The notes: a model not told the origin generated them from the letters alone. DNA of 64,000 bases from Chloroherpetonaceae bacterium (GCA_025056565.1 JANWWA010000005.1:7219-71218), one strand, 5' to 3'. Positions 17,195-26,026 are shown, numbered from the stretch's first letter. Numbers and translations are program-made.

Positions 17195-18103
17195 ATGCGC
17201 ATTGCTCATTTCTTCTGCATACTGCTTGGCACAGCCATAGTAAGCGACATAGTAGGGTGTGGCTCAGCGCAGACCTATTACGATGAGTCGCTTAGGGGAC
17301 GGTTTGAGTATGCAAAGTCGCTCTTCGAGCAAAAAGACTACTACGCTGCACAACTGGAGTTCAACAAGCTCACTTATCTTAGCCGCGCAACGGAGTATGA
17401 AGATGACGTACAGTTTTACTTAGCGCAAAGTTACTTTTTCTACGAGCAGTATTTGCTAGCTGCAGATGCATATCAGACGCTGCTGCGCAATACGCCGTCG
17501 TCGCCCTACAGCCGCATTGCGTTTTTTCAGATTGCAATGTGCTACTACAAGCTTGCTCCGATTCACAGCTTAGACCAAGAGTATAGCAAGCGAGCGATTG
17601 CACAGTTTCAAAGTTACATTGACACCTATCCAGCACCCGATTCTGAAAAAGTAACAAAGGAAATCCGAGACTTGCGACTTTTGGCAGCCGAAGTGGAGGA
17701 CTCTGCACGTCGTGCAACCTACGAAGCTTTAATTGCGCGCCTTGTGGCACAGCTGGGGCAGCTCGACACGCTTCGACTGGCAGAGGAAAAAATTATGGAA
17801 TGTCGCAACAAGTTAGCCCTCAAAGCCTTAGAGAGTGCAAGGCAGTATATCCAGCTACGTGCCTTTCGTGCTGCGACAATTTATTTTGATGAAATTCTGA
17901 CAAACTACCCTGATAGCCCCTACTACGAGGAAGCGTTACTAGGGAAAATCGAGACGCTGGTTGTGCGGGAAAAGTGGAGCGAAGCCGAAAGTGAAATTGA
18001 AAAGTATGAAGAAAAATTCCCTGAGAAGAAGTACAAAGTGGAAGGCTTCAAGGCTGTAGTGAAAGAGCAGCTCTTACAAAGCACACAAACGACTGCGAAA
18101 TAG
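17195..18103 (+). CDS. bamD: Outer membrane assembly lipoprotein BamD
   Basis: A 302-residue TPR lipoprotein of the BAM complex, which folds beta-barrel proteins into the outer membrane with BamA. The signal peptide ends in lipobox IVGC with the lipidated cysteine at residue 22. TPR-type helix pairs follow (for example FEYAKSLFEQKDYYAAQLEFNKL and AADAYQTLLRNTPSSPYSRIA), in the BamD/YfiO arrangement. It lies 24 bases after the anchored-protein gene and 2 bases before nadD. Confidence 0.88.
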   Translation: MRIAHFFCILLGTAIVSDIVGCGSAQTYYDESLRGRFEYAKSLFEQKDYYAAQLEFNKLTYLSRATEYEDDVQFYLAQSYFFYEQYLLAADAYQTLLRNTPSSPYSRIAFFQIAMCYYKLAPIHSLDQEYSKRAIAQFQSYIDTYPAPDSEKVTKEIRDLRLLAAEVEDSARRATYEALIARLVAQLGQLDTLRLAEEKIMECRNKLALKALESARQYIQLRAFRAATIYFDEILTNYPDSPYYEEALLGKIETLVVREKWSEAESEIEKYEEKFPEKKYKVEGFKAVVKEQLLQSTQTTAK

Positions 18104-18105
18104 CT

Positions 18106-18726
18106 GTGCAAACACTTGTGCTATTTGGCGGCACATTTGACCCGCCACATTTAGGACACCTCGCACTGCTAACGCTCACCCGAGAACTGATTTGCCCCGA
18201 TAAAGTGATTCTGAGCGTCTCACGCAATCCGCTTAAAGCAGGCACCACAGCGACCGACCAGCAGCGCTTTGAAATGGCACAGCAGCTCGCCGAGGAGCTG
18301 AACGCAACAGGTAATTGCTTCGAGGTGAGTGACTGGGAACTAAAACAAAACAGTCCATCATATACGATAGAGACACTGCAACACTGGCAAGCCCAGTATC
18401 CATCGGCACGCTGGCTACTAGCAGTTGGCGAAGACAATTACCGAATCTTCCACCGCTGGAAGTCGCCTGAAAAAATTTTGGAAATAGTGGAGTTACTTGT
18501 GTTTTCAAGGCAAGTGCAAAACATAAGCAGGGAGTCTATGCAGGCGTTTGCAAATGCGAAAGTGCATTTCATTCAGTTGGACCTCTCTATTTCATCGAGC
18601 GAATTGCGGCAGAGGCTCTCAGACCCTGTGCAACGCCAGCAAGCAATGCGCAAAGTGCCCTCCGTCATTGCACGCTACATTGAAGCAAACAAACTCTACA
18701 GCGCTTCGGCTAGCGTTACAGAGTAG
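18106..18726 (+). CDS. nadD: Nicotinate-nucleotide adenylyltransferase
   Basis: A 206-residue nucleotidyltransferase that makes deamido-NAD from nicotinate mononucleotide and ATP in NAD synthesis. The GGTFDPPHLGH motif binds ATP at the very start, and SISSSELRQRL near the C-terminus is the second nucleotide motif. The start is GTG at 18106, two bases after the bamD stop, and places the GGTFDP motif at the usual position. It ends just before the converging epimerase gene. Confidence 0.95.
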   Translation: MQTLVLFGGTFDPPHLGHLALLTLTRELICPDKVILSVSRNPLKAGTTATDQQRFEMAQQLAEELNATGNCFEVSDWELKQNSPSYTIETLQHWQAQYPSARWLLAVGEDNYRIFHRWKSPEKILEIVELLVFSRQVQNISRESMQAFANAKVHFIQLDLSISSSELRQRLSDPVQRQQAMRKVPSVIARYIEANKLYSASASVTE

Positions 18727-18730
18727 AGGG

Positions 18731-19726
18731 CTACAGCCAGCCCACTTGCTTAGCCCATGCGATGGTCTCTGCTACGCCTTGCTCAAGAGAAGTGGTAGGC
18801 ACATAGCCAAGCTGAGACTTAGCTTTTTCAATTGAGCAAGTCCAATAGCGTTGCGCTCCTTCAATCGCTTTCTCACGATTGATAATGGAGACTTTGCCTT
18901 GTGCAGCGCAGATTGTTTCGCTCAGTGCAGCAACGCCATAGACAAGCCAATCGGGTAGCGTAACCGTAAGAGTGAATGATTTACCCAGTGCAGCTTTGGC
19001 AGCCTCACCAACTTCGTCCCAAGTGTATGACTGCTCAGATGAAATGAAGTAAGTCTCGCCAGCGGACTTAGGGTGCTCCGCTGCCAGAAGGATTCCCTGA
19101 ACAAGGTCGCGCACATGCACAATGTTAAGCCGCTTTTCGACACCGAAACCAAATTTTGGAACAAACCCAAGTTTGACAGCTTTGAAGAATTCAAGCATAT
19201 CCCTGTCGCGCGGTCCATAGACGACTGATGGACGCACAATCGTAATAGGTAGGTCCGACATAAACCTTTTACAAACTAACTCGGCTTGAAGTTTGGTGCG
19301 CCCATACATTGTAAGCGGTCGGCATGGCGCGGTTTCGTCGACGGGGTGATTGGCAGAGGGAGAAGGACCAACAGCCGCTTGCGTCGAGATGTGCACAAAC
19401 CGTTTAAGGCGAGCTGCAGCATGCTGAGTAGCCCTAAGCAGGTTCTCTGTTGCTTCAACATTTGCGCGGTAAAACTCCTGCTCCGAGCGCGCTTTGGTTA
19501 AAGCGGCAGAGTGAAACACGAACTCCACGCCCTCTATGGCACGCAGCAGCGTCTCAGGCTGAGCATAGTCGACAATCACATATTCCACCTCAAGGCCTTG
19601 CAGGTTGTTCCTTGAGCTGGAGGAACGTGTTAGCACGCGAACGCGATACCCGCGCTGCAAAAGCAATTCTACAAGCCAACTGCCAACGAAGCCAGTGGCA
19701 CCTGTTACTAGTGCAAGAGGCGGCAT
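18731..19726 (-). CDS. NAD-dependent epimerase/dehydratase (extended SDR)
   Basis: A 331-residue extended short-chain dehydrogenase. The N-terminal VTGATGFVGSWLV is the dinucleotide-binding loop and YGRTKLQAE carries the catalytic Tyr/Lys pair. The closest types are 3-beta-hydroxysteroid-like and dihydroflavonol-reductase-like SDRs, often acting on nucleotide sugars or polyprenoid-type ring substrates; the substrate is not determined. The frame is open for 66 more codons upstream, but the ATG at 19726 lies at the Rossmann start and has a TTGGAG site, so it is chosen. A candidate promoter and a CRP-like site lie upstream. Confidence 0.88.
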   Translation of the reverse strand: MPPLALVTGATGFVGSWLVELLLQRGYRVRVLTRSSSSRNNLQGLEVEYVIVDYAQPETLLRAIEGVEFVFHSAALTKARSEQEFYRANVEATENLLRATQHAAARLKRFVHISTQAAVGPSPSANHPVDETAPCRPLTMYGRTKLQAELVCKRFMSDLPITIVRPSVVYGPRDRDMLEFFKAVKLGFVPKFGFGVEKRLNIVHVRDLVQGILLAAEHPKSAGETYFISSEQSYTWDEVGEAAKAALGKSFTLTVTLPDWLVYGVAALSETICAAQGKVSIINREKAIEGAQRYWTCSIEKAKSQLGYVPTTSLEQGVAETIAWAKQVGWL

Positions 19727-19764
19727 AACTCCAATGTGCTTGTGCAGTGCAAGAAATTTGCAAA

Positions 19765-19780
19765 AGTGAGCTGTATCACA
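19765..19780 (-). promoter_or_regulatory. CRP-like operator (AGTGA-N6-TCACA)
   Basis: The 16 bases match the CRP consensus TGTGA-N6-TCACA at nine of ten defined positions. The site lies between the candidate -7 box at 19802-19809 and the epimerase start, a position where binding would block rather than activate transcription. Confidence 0.4.
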
Positions 19781-19801
19781 ATTAGATAGGCATCCATAAC
19801 C

Positions 19802-19809
19802 CAAATTTA
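19802..19809 (-). promoter_or_regulatory. Candidate -7 box of the epimerase gene
   Basis: On the minus strand this reads TAAATTTG, a full match to TAnnTTTG. A TTTG lies 16 bases upstream, slightly closer than the usual 19. It lies 76 bases before the chosen start. Confidence 0.4.
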
Positions 19810-20077
19810 ACCCGAAAAAATTTTGCAAATGCGAAAAACTTACATACTTTTGGGCGTGATTTGTTGAAGCGCTTGCAAAGTGAAGAGCCTTTCGCATAGC
19901 CCAGAAGCCAAGCACATCACCCAAATTTACTTACACTACTGTGCTGTGTGTGAATCAGACAGGACGGGCACTTGGTATTCTTGCTTGCATCGCAGTATAT
20001 TCTGCGAACATTTCCCGCCGAAGATTCACAATAGCGAGCATGTAAGCTATCGTAACAACTAAAACAAAGAGGTTACC

Positions 20078-22795
20078 TTGAACGCAGTAAGATACTTCCT
20101 TGCCTTGGTATGTTGTGCTGCTGCAGTGTGGGCTGAGAAAGCCTTTGCTCAAGTCGAAGGATTTTCTAATGCCCTGCCACCCAGTTCGCTGCTTATCAGC
20201 GACAGGGAGTTTCTAAATGACCTGCTAGCCAAAGACCGCTACTTGGCCTTAGCGTATGAGAATCTGGAAATTCTCTCAAAGGACTTCAGTCAGTCACCGC
20301 CAACCATTGAGCGGCTGAGAGCTATTCGTATTGAGGGATTTGGGCATCTAGAAGGTGAGCAAGGCGAATTTCACAATTTTCCAACCAAAGCGGAGTATGA
20401 GCGATTCTATCAATTTGCACGCTATCAGGCAGTGCGCAACGAGCTGAATGCTTACCGCAAGAGTTTGTTAGCGGCAGCGCCACGCTCAACACTCGAAAAA
20501 GCCCTGCGGCTTGATCTCAAGAGTGCTATGCTTCGCTACGAGAAAGGCGACTATATGACTGCTCGCCTCTACTTTGAAGATATCTACGAAACGTATAGCC
20601 CATATTTTAGAAACCTTGACGATGTGCTGTTTCTGCAGGCGGAGTCAAACTTTGCTATCAAAGCGTTTGTAGAAGCAAAAAAGCTCTATGAGCAGCTTTT
20701 AGTGGAGTACCCTGCGTCGCAGTATGCATTGAATGCGGTGCAGCGCATTCTGTTCGTGAGCTATGTCTATGATGACTACAAGCAATTCCAGCGCGATTTT
20801 CGCAAGTATAAACCCTACATTAAGCTCGAGCAAGAAGCAGACTTCAAGGTGTATCTTTTGGCAGGCACGATGGAGTATCGCAATCAGCAGTATGCTCGAG
20901 CAATAGAAGACTTTGCACAGATTCCAGACCGTTCAGAGTGGAAACCGATGGCAGACTTTGCGGCTGGGCTAGCGCACCTAGCGCTGGAAGAGACCAAGGA
21001 AGCCGAAAGAAAATTCCGAAGAATCATTGAGCACCCGTATCTGCCTTGGGACACGAAACTCTCTGGTATCAGGAATGCGGCTGCTATTCAGTTGGCTCAT
21101 CTCCACTACAAGCGCGGATGCAGATTCTTAGATGAAGCACGCCGATTCTACACAGGCGATGAAAAGGAACGTGCAAAAGCCGATTCGACCCTGCAAGCAG
21201 AATTGCGCACGCAACCAGCTGAGCAGCAGCTAGCTGCTTACCAGCGTCAGCTAATAGAAATTCTGAAAAAGATTGAGATTCAAGACACTGCAGTTTTAGC
21301 CCTCGCAAGACGCTTAGAGAGTGAGCTTTCAGCAGTCTCCACTTCTGAGCAGGAGTTGCGTCAGTTCAATGAGGCACTGAAGGAGAATGTGCAGAACATT
21401 GAAGCGGCACAAGAAGGAATCGACCGCATTCGTCTAGAACTGGCAGCAGCACAAGAGGAAGGGCGTCTGGCAGCTGAGCAGATTGCAAGGATGAGAGAGA
21501 AACTGGCGAAAGCGCAGCAGGAAGTACTCTTCCAGCGCTTCAATGCCTATCGCAACTTTGCGCTGGCAGAGTTTGCGCTGGCAGAGCGATACTTCAATGA
21601 AGTCAGCCGTGGCAACCCTGACAGAGACCTCGCTGAGTTAGGAGTGCTTTGGGTAAAGTTTAAGTCAGGGCAGTATCGAGAGGCAAAAAGAGAGATTGAA
21701 AGCTACTTCAGAAAGTTCCGCACATCGGAGAATCTCTACCAAGCAATGTTCCTGGCTGGATACATCACGCAAGCCAAGTATCCAGAAGACCCGCGGTATG
21801 CACTAAAAGATTACAACTTCGTCTATAACGGCTGGACAGGGCTTCAGTATATTGAGAAGTTCTTGGCGAAGAAGGCTATTTTGCGTCAGCAAATGTTGGT
21901 TGCACAGACGGTCGGCTCTGCATCAGAGAATCCAAGCGAAGTCTCAGCAGCTACAGAGATTAGCAACGATATTGCAAAAGCTATAGAGTTGCTTAAATTT
22001 GACCGCCGCGCAATTGTGGGCTCCGAGACAGGCCTTGTCGCCGATGAGCGTCGCCCCGCTTTAGAAGAACTGGCAGGAAAACTGAGTGCTGCAACGGGCG
22101 CTGGTAACAACACGCTTAGAGAGGCAGCAAGCAGTGCAAGTCGAGCAATTAAGGAAATTCTTGAATTAGCCACGCAGTCTGTCTCTAACGACACAAGGCT
22201 ATTTCTCACCCATGCACCACTGCTGGTGAGCAGTGAGCTGGCAGATTACCGAAAGAACTTGGAGTTCTACAAAAAGGTGGCACGCGAGGAAATCGCACGC
22301 TCAGAAGAGCTGATTGCACGCCTGCAGCCCTCTGCTATCAGAGCTGGAGATCCACGGCAGCAGTTGCTAAGCAGCTACTACCTTAACAACGCAAAGTCGG
22401 TGCGCACACTGGCAAGCGCTATGCTGACGGCGTTGCAGCAAAAAGAATTCTTTGGCGAGGAAACTGTTGAGCGTGCAGGCACTGTAGCGCAGTATGCGTT
22501 TAGTGCGCTAACATATGATGAAGTGAAAAAACGCCGGGAACAAGTAAAGAGCTTCGAGCGAGTGGTAAATATGCTCAAATCCTCAATTCGGAAGAAAATC
22601 AATCAGCTGGAGCTCTTCCTCGAACAAGTCAAGAAAGAGGAGGAAGGCACAGCAGTGGTGGTGGTAACGAAAGCAGATTTGCTGCAGAAAGAGTTCGAAG
22701 AAGTGTTGAGTGATTTCCGGCGAGCATTTTTCATTGGGACAGATTACCTATTGCTGAATCGTCAAGGTGAGCAAAAGAAAGTGCTGCTGCCGTAG
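20078..22795 (+). CDS. Exported TPR and coiled-coil protein, first gene of the ExbB/ExbD-type block
   Basis: A 905-residue secreted protein. The TTG start at 20078 is chosen because it has an AGAGG site and begins a clean signal peptide (RYFLALVCCAAAVWAEKAFAQ). TPR-like helix pairs occupy about 130-310 (YFEDIYETYSPYFRN, AKKLYEQLLVEYPASQYAL). A coiled coil of about 115 residues (367-484) follows, then more TPR-like units around 480-560, and a helical C-terminal half ending in another coiled coil. It looks like a periplasmic scaffold. The proton-channel gene begins 72 bases later. No exact family is recognised; a CpoB/YbgF-like or Glt-like partner role is inferred from context only. Confidence 0.85.
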   Translation: MNAVRYFLALVCCAAAVWAEKAFAQVEGFSNALPPSSLLISDREFLNDLLAKDRYLALAYENLEILSKDFSQSPPTIERLRAIRIEGFGHLEGEQGEFHNFPTKAEYERFYQFARYQAVRNELNAYRKSLLAAAPRSTLEKALRLDLKSAMLRYEKGDYMTARLYFEDIYETYSPYFRNLDDVLFLQAESNFAIKAFVEAKKLYEQLLVEYPASQYALNAVQRILFVSYVYDDYKQFQRDFRKYKPYIKLEQEADFKVYLLAGTMEYRNQQYARAIEDFAQIPDRSEWKPMADFAAGLAHLALEETKEAERKFRRIIEHPYLPWDTKLSGIRNAAAIQLAHLHYKRGCRFLDEARRFYTGDEKERAKADSTLQAELRTQPAEQQLAAYQRQLIEILKKIEIQDTAVLALARRLESELSAVSTSEQELRQFNEALKENVQNIEAAQEGIDRIRLELAAAQEEGRLAAEQIARMREKLAKAQQEVLFQRFNAYRNFALAEFALAERYFNEVSRGNPDRDLAELGVLWVKFKSGQYREAKREIESYFRKFRTSENLYQAMFLAGYITQAKYPEDPRYALKDYNFVYNGWTGLQYIEKFLAKKAILRQQMLVAQTVGSASENPSEVSAATEISNDIAKAIELLKFDRRAIVGSETGLVADERRPALEELAGKLSAATGAGNNTLREAASSASRAIKEILELATQSVSNDTRLFLTHAPLLVSSELADYRKNLEFYKKVAREEIARSEELIARLQPSAIRAGDPRQQLLSSYYLNNAKSVRTLASAMLTALQQKEFFGEETVERAGTVAQYAFSALTYDEVKKRREQVKSFERVVNMLKSSIRKKINQLELFLEQVKKEEEGTAVVVVTKADLLQKEFEEVLSDFRRAFFIGTDYLLLNRQGEQKKVLLP

Positions 22796-22814
22796 GAAAT
22801 TTCAAATTCTGTTG

Positions 22815-22822
22815 TAACTTTG
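22815..22822 (+). promoter_or_regulatory. Candidate -7 box of the proton-channel operon
   Basis: TAACTTTG fits TAnnTTTG and lies 46 bases upstream of the ExbB-like start, after the stop of the TPR gene. It would allow separate expression of the downstream genes. No -33 TTG is at the right distance. Confidence 0.4.
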
Positions 22823-22867
22823 GCATAACGAACTTAAACACAAAACAAACTTCTACTGGAGGCTCAA

Positions 22868-23650
22868 ATGGCAAAAAAGAACAAGGTATTTTTGTGGGCG
22901 ATTATCATTCTCTCAGCAGTGGTCTCGTTTGCAGTATATTTCTTCGTGTTTGGGCCAGCCCCAAAAGGAACGCTTCTTCACAATTTTTATGAAGGCGGTC
23001 CGCTTGTAGCAGTGCTAATGGCGAACCTACTTGTGCTCATTATTGTGGTAACGGAGCGCGCAATTGCTTACAACAAGGCGAATGGCAAGGGTAACTTGGA
23101 TAAACTTCTGAAAGAAGTAAAACAAGACTTAGAGCGAGGCGCAATCGTAGAAGCCTTGCAGAAGTGTGAAAATCACAACAGTGCAGTTTCCACCTCCATT
23201 ATGAGTGGTTTGGAGCGCTATCGCTCACTTGATGAAGTAGAACCGCGCTTCAATGCTAAAATTCAAGAGGTTCAAAAAGCGATTGACGAGGCGGCAAACT
23301 TTGAGTCAGCACAGTATGAGACCAACCTTACCCCGATTAAGACGATTGCGACGATTGCAACGCTCATTGGTCTGATGGGTACGACCATCGGTATGATTCG
23401 CGCGTTCAACGCTCTGGCGGAAACGGGTGGCACGCCAGATCCAGCTAAGCTCTCTGGCGCTATCGCCGAAGCGCTTTATAACACCGCCGGAGGACTTTTA
23501 GCCGCTATCTTAGGGACAGTGGCATACAACTACTTCAAGGCAGAGATTGATAACTTCACATACTACATTGACGAAGCAGCTTTTGAAGTGATTCAAACGC
23601 TGACCATTGCTCGTCGCACACTTATCTCTGAACGCGAGCGCGCACAGTAA
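22868..23650 (+). CDS. MotA/TolQ/ExbB family proton channel protein
   Basis: A 260-residue inner-membrane protein that forms a proton channel with ExbD/TolR partners and powers trans-envelope work. Membrane helices are at about 9-28, 44-62, 155-178 and 198-220. The family core is seen in LTPIKTIATIATLIGLMGTTIGMIRAF and the following GAIAEALYNTAGGLLAAI. A first extra helix (WAIIILSAVVSFAVYFFVF) before the usual one is notable. A GGAGG ribosome site precedes the ATG. It leads the channel, ExbD, ExbD, TonB-like gene order. Confidence 0.93.
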   Translation: MAKKNKVFLWAIIILSAVVSFAVYFFVFGPAPKGTLLHNFYEGGPLVAVLMANLLVLIIVVTERAIAYNKANGKGNLDKLLKEVKQDLERGAIVEALQKCENHNSAVSTSIMSGLERYRSLDEVEPRFNAKIQEVQKAIDEAANFESAQYETNLTPIKTIATIATLIGLMGTTIGMIRAFNALAETGGTPDPAKLSGAIAEALYNTAGGLLAAILGTVAYNYFKAEIDNFTYYIDEAAFEVIQTLTIARRTLISERERAQ

Positions 23651-23660
23651 TGGGTAGTAG

Positions 23661-23687
23661 TGGGTCGGGAGAAAAAGCCCCGACCCA
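23661..23687 (+). other. Intercistronic hairpin between exbB-like and exbD-like genes
   Basis: TGGGTCGGG and CCCGACCCA form a nine-pair stem. No T run follows, so it is more likely an mRNA-stability or partial-termination element that sets the channel/ExbD ratio than a true terminator. Confidence 0.6.
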
Positions 23688-23737
23688 ACTGTCGTTGAAG
23701 TGACTGTGAAACGAGATTAAAAAGGAAGGAAAGGTAT

Positions 23738-24238
23738 ATGAACTTTTTTGGATTTTTTATGCACGGGGGCGAAGAGATTGATCTTGCCCCGCTAGTTGAT
23801 ATCGCATTTTTGCTCCTCACTTTCTTTATGATGACCACGGTGTTCCGTGCAACGGATAAGATTCAGGTCGAGACACCGCAATCAAACTCCGCTGCAAAAG
23901 AGCCGACAAAGCGTTATGTGATTGTAACGGTATCGGACAGTTCTGACAAACACGATACGCAAGTGGTGGTCAATATGGATGAATACAAGGTGCGTATGAC
24001 CGCTTTTCAGGGCACGCAATATGAAAAAGAAGCGGCTGGAACAGACGGCGTGTTGCTTAGGGATTGGAGAAAAGAGCTTTACGAAGTATTGCTTCGTGCA
24101 CGGCAGGCTGACCCAGGTCAGACAATCGTGCTCAAGGCAGACAAGAATGCAAAGTTTAGCGTGATTAATGAGGTGATGATAAAAATGAAGGAAGTAAAGT
24201 TTGACCAAGTGCAGATGATTACGCAAATGGAAAAATAA
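23738..24238 (+). CDS. ExbD/TolR family protein (first copy)
   Basis: A 166-residue partner of the proton channel. A short cytoplasmic start is followed by one membrane helix with the proton-carrying aspartate (IDLAPLVDIAFLLLTFFMMT), then a periplasmic domain of about 120 residues. The C-terminal part (TIVLKADKNAKFSVINEVM) is the typical ExbD fold that binds peptidoglycan or TonB-like partners. A good AAGGAAGGAAAGG site lies upstream. Confidence 0.94.
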   Translation: MNFFGFFMHGGEEIDLAPLVDIAFLLLTFFMMTTVFRATDKIQVETPQSNSAAKEPTKRYVIVTVSDSSDKHDTQVVVNMDEYKVRMTAFQGTQYEKEAAGTDGVLLRDWRKELYEVLLRARQADPGQTIVLKADKNAKFSVINEVMIKMKEVKFDQVQMITQMEK

Positions 24239-24254
24239 AAGGAAGGAGGATAGT

Positions 24255-24854
24255 ATGGCAGAAGCGCTGCGTGATAAGGGCAAAACAGTTAAAATCAATA
24301 TGCGCGAAGGAAAAACCAACGCGCAAGCAAGGAAAATCAAGAAGTATAATGAAAAAAGTGATGAAACTTCCCATGTCGACCTTGCGCCAATGGTGGACAT
24401 TGCCTTTCTTTTGCTTACGTTCTTTATGATGACAACCTCGTTTGCAAAGCCGAATGTCTTCCAGATGGGACTGCCCGAGCCACCGAAGCCGAATGCTGCA
24501 CCGAGTGCCGTAGACCCGAAGCTGATGCTCACGATTCAAGTGTCCAAGACAGGGAAAGATGGTGTGTTTATGCTACGCGGAATTGAGAAAGAAGGAAACA
24601 CGCCTGCTTACACAAAGTTTGAAGAAATCCGCGCAAAGGTAAAGGCGATCCGAGACGAGATTCAAAATGACCCGAACCTGAGCAAGTATGATGTGGTAAC
24701 CGCAATCAAGATTCATCCAGATGCAAAGTATGATGATATGATTGAAGTGATGAATGAAGTTTTTGATGCGGGTGTACGCAAGTGGGCAACTGTAGAATTA
24801 AAGCCAGATGAAGCAAAGAAGCTGGAAGAACTGGAAGCAAAGGTGAAGAAGTGA
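24255..24854 (+). CDS. ExbD/TolR family protein (second copy)
   Basis: A 199-residue ExbD paralogue 16 bases after the first. It has a longer basic cytoplasmic start (about 40 residues) and almost the same membrane segment (VDLAPMVDIAFLLLTFFMMT), including the key aspartate. The periplasmic domain is quite different from the first copy and ends in a Lys/Glu-rich helix. Two ExbD proteins beside one channel protein are seen in Bacteroidota TonB systems and in AglQ/AglS of Myxococcus. The strong GGAAGGAGG site supports the ATG. Confidence 0.94.
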   Translation: MAEALRDKGKTVKINMREGKTNAQARKIKKYNEKSDETSHVDLAPMVDIAFLLLTFFMMTTSFAKPNVFQMGLPEPPKPNAAPSAVDPKLMLTIQVSKTGKDGVFMLRGIEKEGNTPAYTKFEEIRAKVKAIRDEIQNDPNLSKYDVVTAIKIHPDAKYDDMIEVMNEVFDAGVRKWATVELKPDEAKKLEELEAKVKK

Positions 24855-24900
24855 AGTATTTTCTGAGCAAACCTCTCGCGAACTAAACACAACAAAATTT

Positions 24901-25905
24901 ATGAAGACCAAAACTAGTGAAATCGGCTCACAGATAACGCTAAGATGGTATGCCGAAAAGCCGTTTGCATATGCGATTCGCGAGAAGTATCAGCAGCGAA
25001 TGATTATTGGGTTTATCTTTGGAACATCGCTCTTGGCATTGGCATTACTGTCTTACTTCATTTCGGGGGCACTGGAAGGTGGAGAAGTGGTAGAAAAGCG
25101 CAAACCTGTTGTGATTAACGTTCAAGCTGACCCACCACCGCCTCCATCAGAGGTGCAAAAGCAGGAAATTACAGAGACCTCAACAGGTGGGGGCGAAATT
25201 GCAAGTGATGCAGTGGTAACCTCCAGTCAAGCAGCAGCTGTCTCTGAAGCGGTCAGCGCCGGTGTCGAGGCAGCGCTAGGTGAAGCACTGGCATCAGGCT
25301 TGCTAGCAGAATCGGGCGGCGGTATCCCTGTAGCAATGGAGGGCGCAGTCGGTGATGCAGGTTTCTTGGGGAGCACAGCAGCAGGCGGACTGAGAGGTCT
25401 TGGTGCAGTGGGTGTAGGTGGATTGGGTAGCACAGGTCTGGGGGGCGGCGATGGCTCTGGGATTGGCTTTGGCACACAAGGAGCAGGAGGAGGCTTAGCA
25501 GGACCGGGGAGTGGGAAAGGGCTTGGTGGTGGAACGGGCAGAGGACTTGGTGTAGGGCGAGCAGGCAAACTGGCTCTTAGCACAAACTTTGCAAAAATGA
25601 GCGTCGGAGCAGGCGGTCGCAGTAAGGAAGAAATTGAAGCTGTAGTCAAAGCAAATCAACCCGCCATATATGCTTGCTACGTAGAGGCACGCCAAGCTGG
25701 AGACATTAAAGGCACGATGGTCGTACGTGTCTTAATTGCACCAGATGGCGCCGTGCGTGATGCGCAGATTGTAAAGACCTCTATCACCAACCAAAACATG
25801 CAACGGTGCATCGTGGGGAAAATGCGACGAATGAAGTTCAAGGCAATTAGTGGTAGCACCATTCAGCAAGTTGATATTCCCTACGACTTTACCGAATCGG
25901 AATAA
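24901..25905 (+). CDS. TonB-like protein with AgmX/PglI-type C-terminal domain
   Basis: A 334-residue energy-transducing protein. One membrane helix lies at about 34-55, followed by a Pro-rich start (VQADPPPPPSEVQ), an Ala/Ser region, a Gly-rich spacer of about 85 residues (137-223) and a C-terminal domain (about 238-333). That domain carries IEAVVKANQPAIYACYVEA and later MQRCIVGKMRRMKF; its two cysteines and the GDIKGTMVVRVLIAPDGAV core match the AgmX/PglI (GltJ/GltG) tail domain rather than a classic TonB box. In myxobacteria these proteins link the inner-membrane motor to the outer envelope. The gene sits directly after the channel and ExbD genes. No ribosome site is evident before the ATG. 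Confidence 0.82.
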   Translation: MKTKTSEIGSQITLRWYAEKPFAYAIREKYQQRMIIGFIFGTSLLALALLSYFISGALEGGEVVEKRKPVVINVQADPPPPPSEVQKQEITETSTGGGEIASDAVVTSSQAAAVSEAVSAGVEAALGEALASGLLAESGGGIPVAMEGAVGDAGFLGSTAAGGLRGLGAVGVGGLGSTGLGGGDGSGIGFGTQGAGGGLAGPGSGKGLGGGTGRGLGVGRAGKLALSTNFAKMSVGAGGRSKEEIEAVVKANQPAIYACYVEARQAGDIKGTMVVRVLIAPDGAVRDAQIVKTSITNQNMQRCIVGKMRRMKFKAISGSTIQQVDIPYDFTESE

Positions 25906-26026
25906 GCACTGTGTAGCCATCACACTGCTGAAAAATAGAAGAGAAGGGGGGGCTTTGCTAATAAGTAGGAAGAAGCAAGGACTCCTTCTTCGAGAGGCTT
26001 TATGCAATCGTTTAATGAGGTGATAA

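Larger units (their letters stand above)
19727..20077. other. Divergent intergenic region
   Basis: About 350 bases between the epimerase and the TPR gene. Besides the CRP-like site and the leftward -7 box, no gene or strong structure is visible. A rightward promoter for the TPR/ExbB block was not found with confidence. Confidence 0.5.

Noticed and set aside
19727-19924. Longer N-terminus of the epimerase
   Set aside because: It would place 66 residues before the dinucleotide-binding start and would run through the candidate promoter.
24219-24539. Minus-strand frame opposite the second ExbD gene
   Set aside because: Shadow frame with no family or context.
25253-25477. Second minus-strand frame opposite the Gly-rich spacer
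   Set aside because: Same origin as above.
25227-25649. Minus-strand frame very rich in Pro
   Set aside because: It is the antisense image of the Gly-rich spacer of the TonB-like protein; no ribosome site or context.
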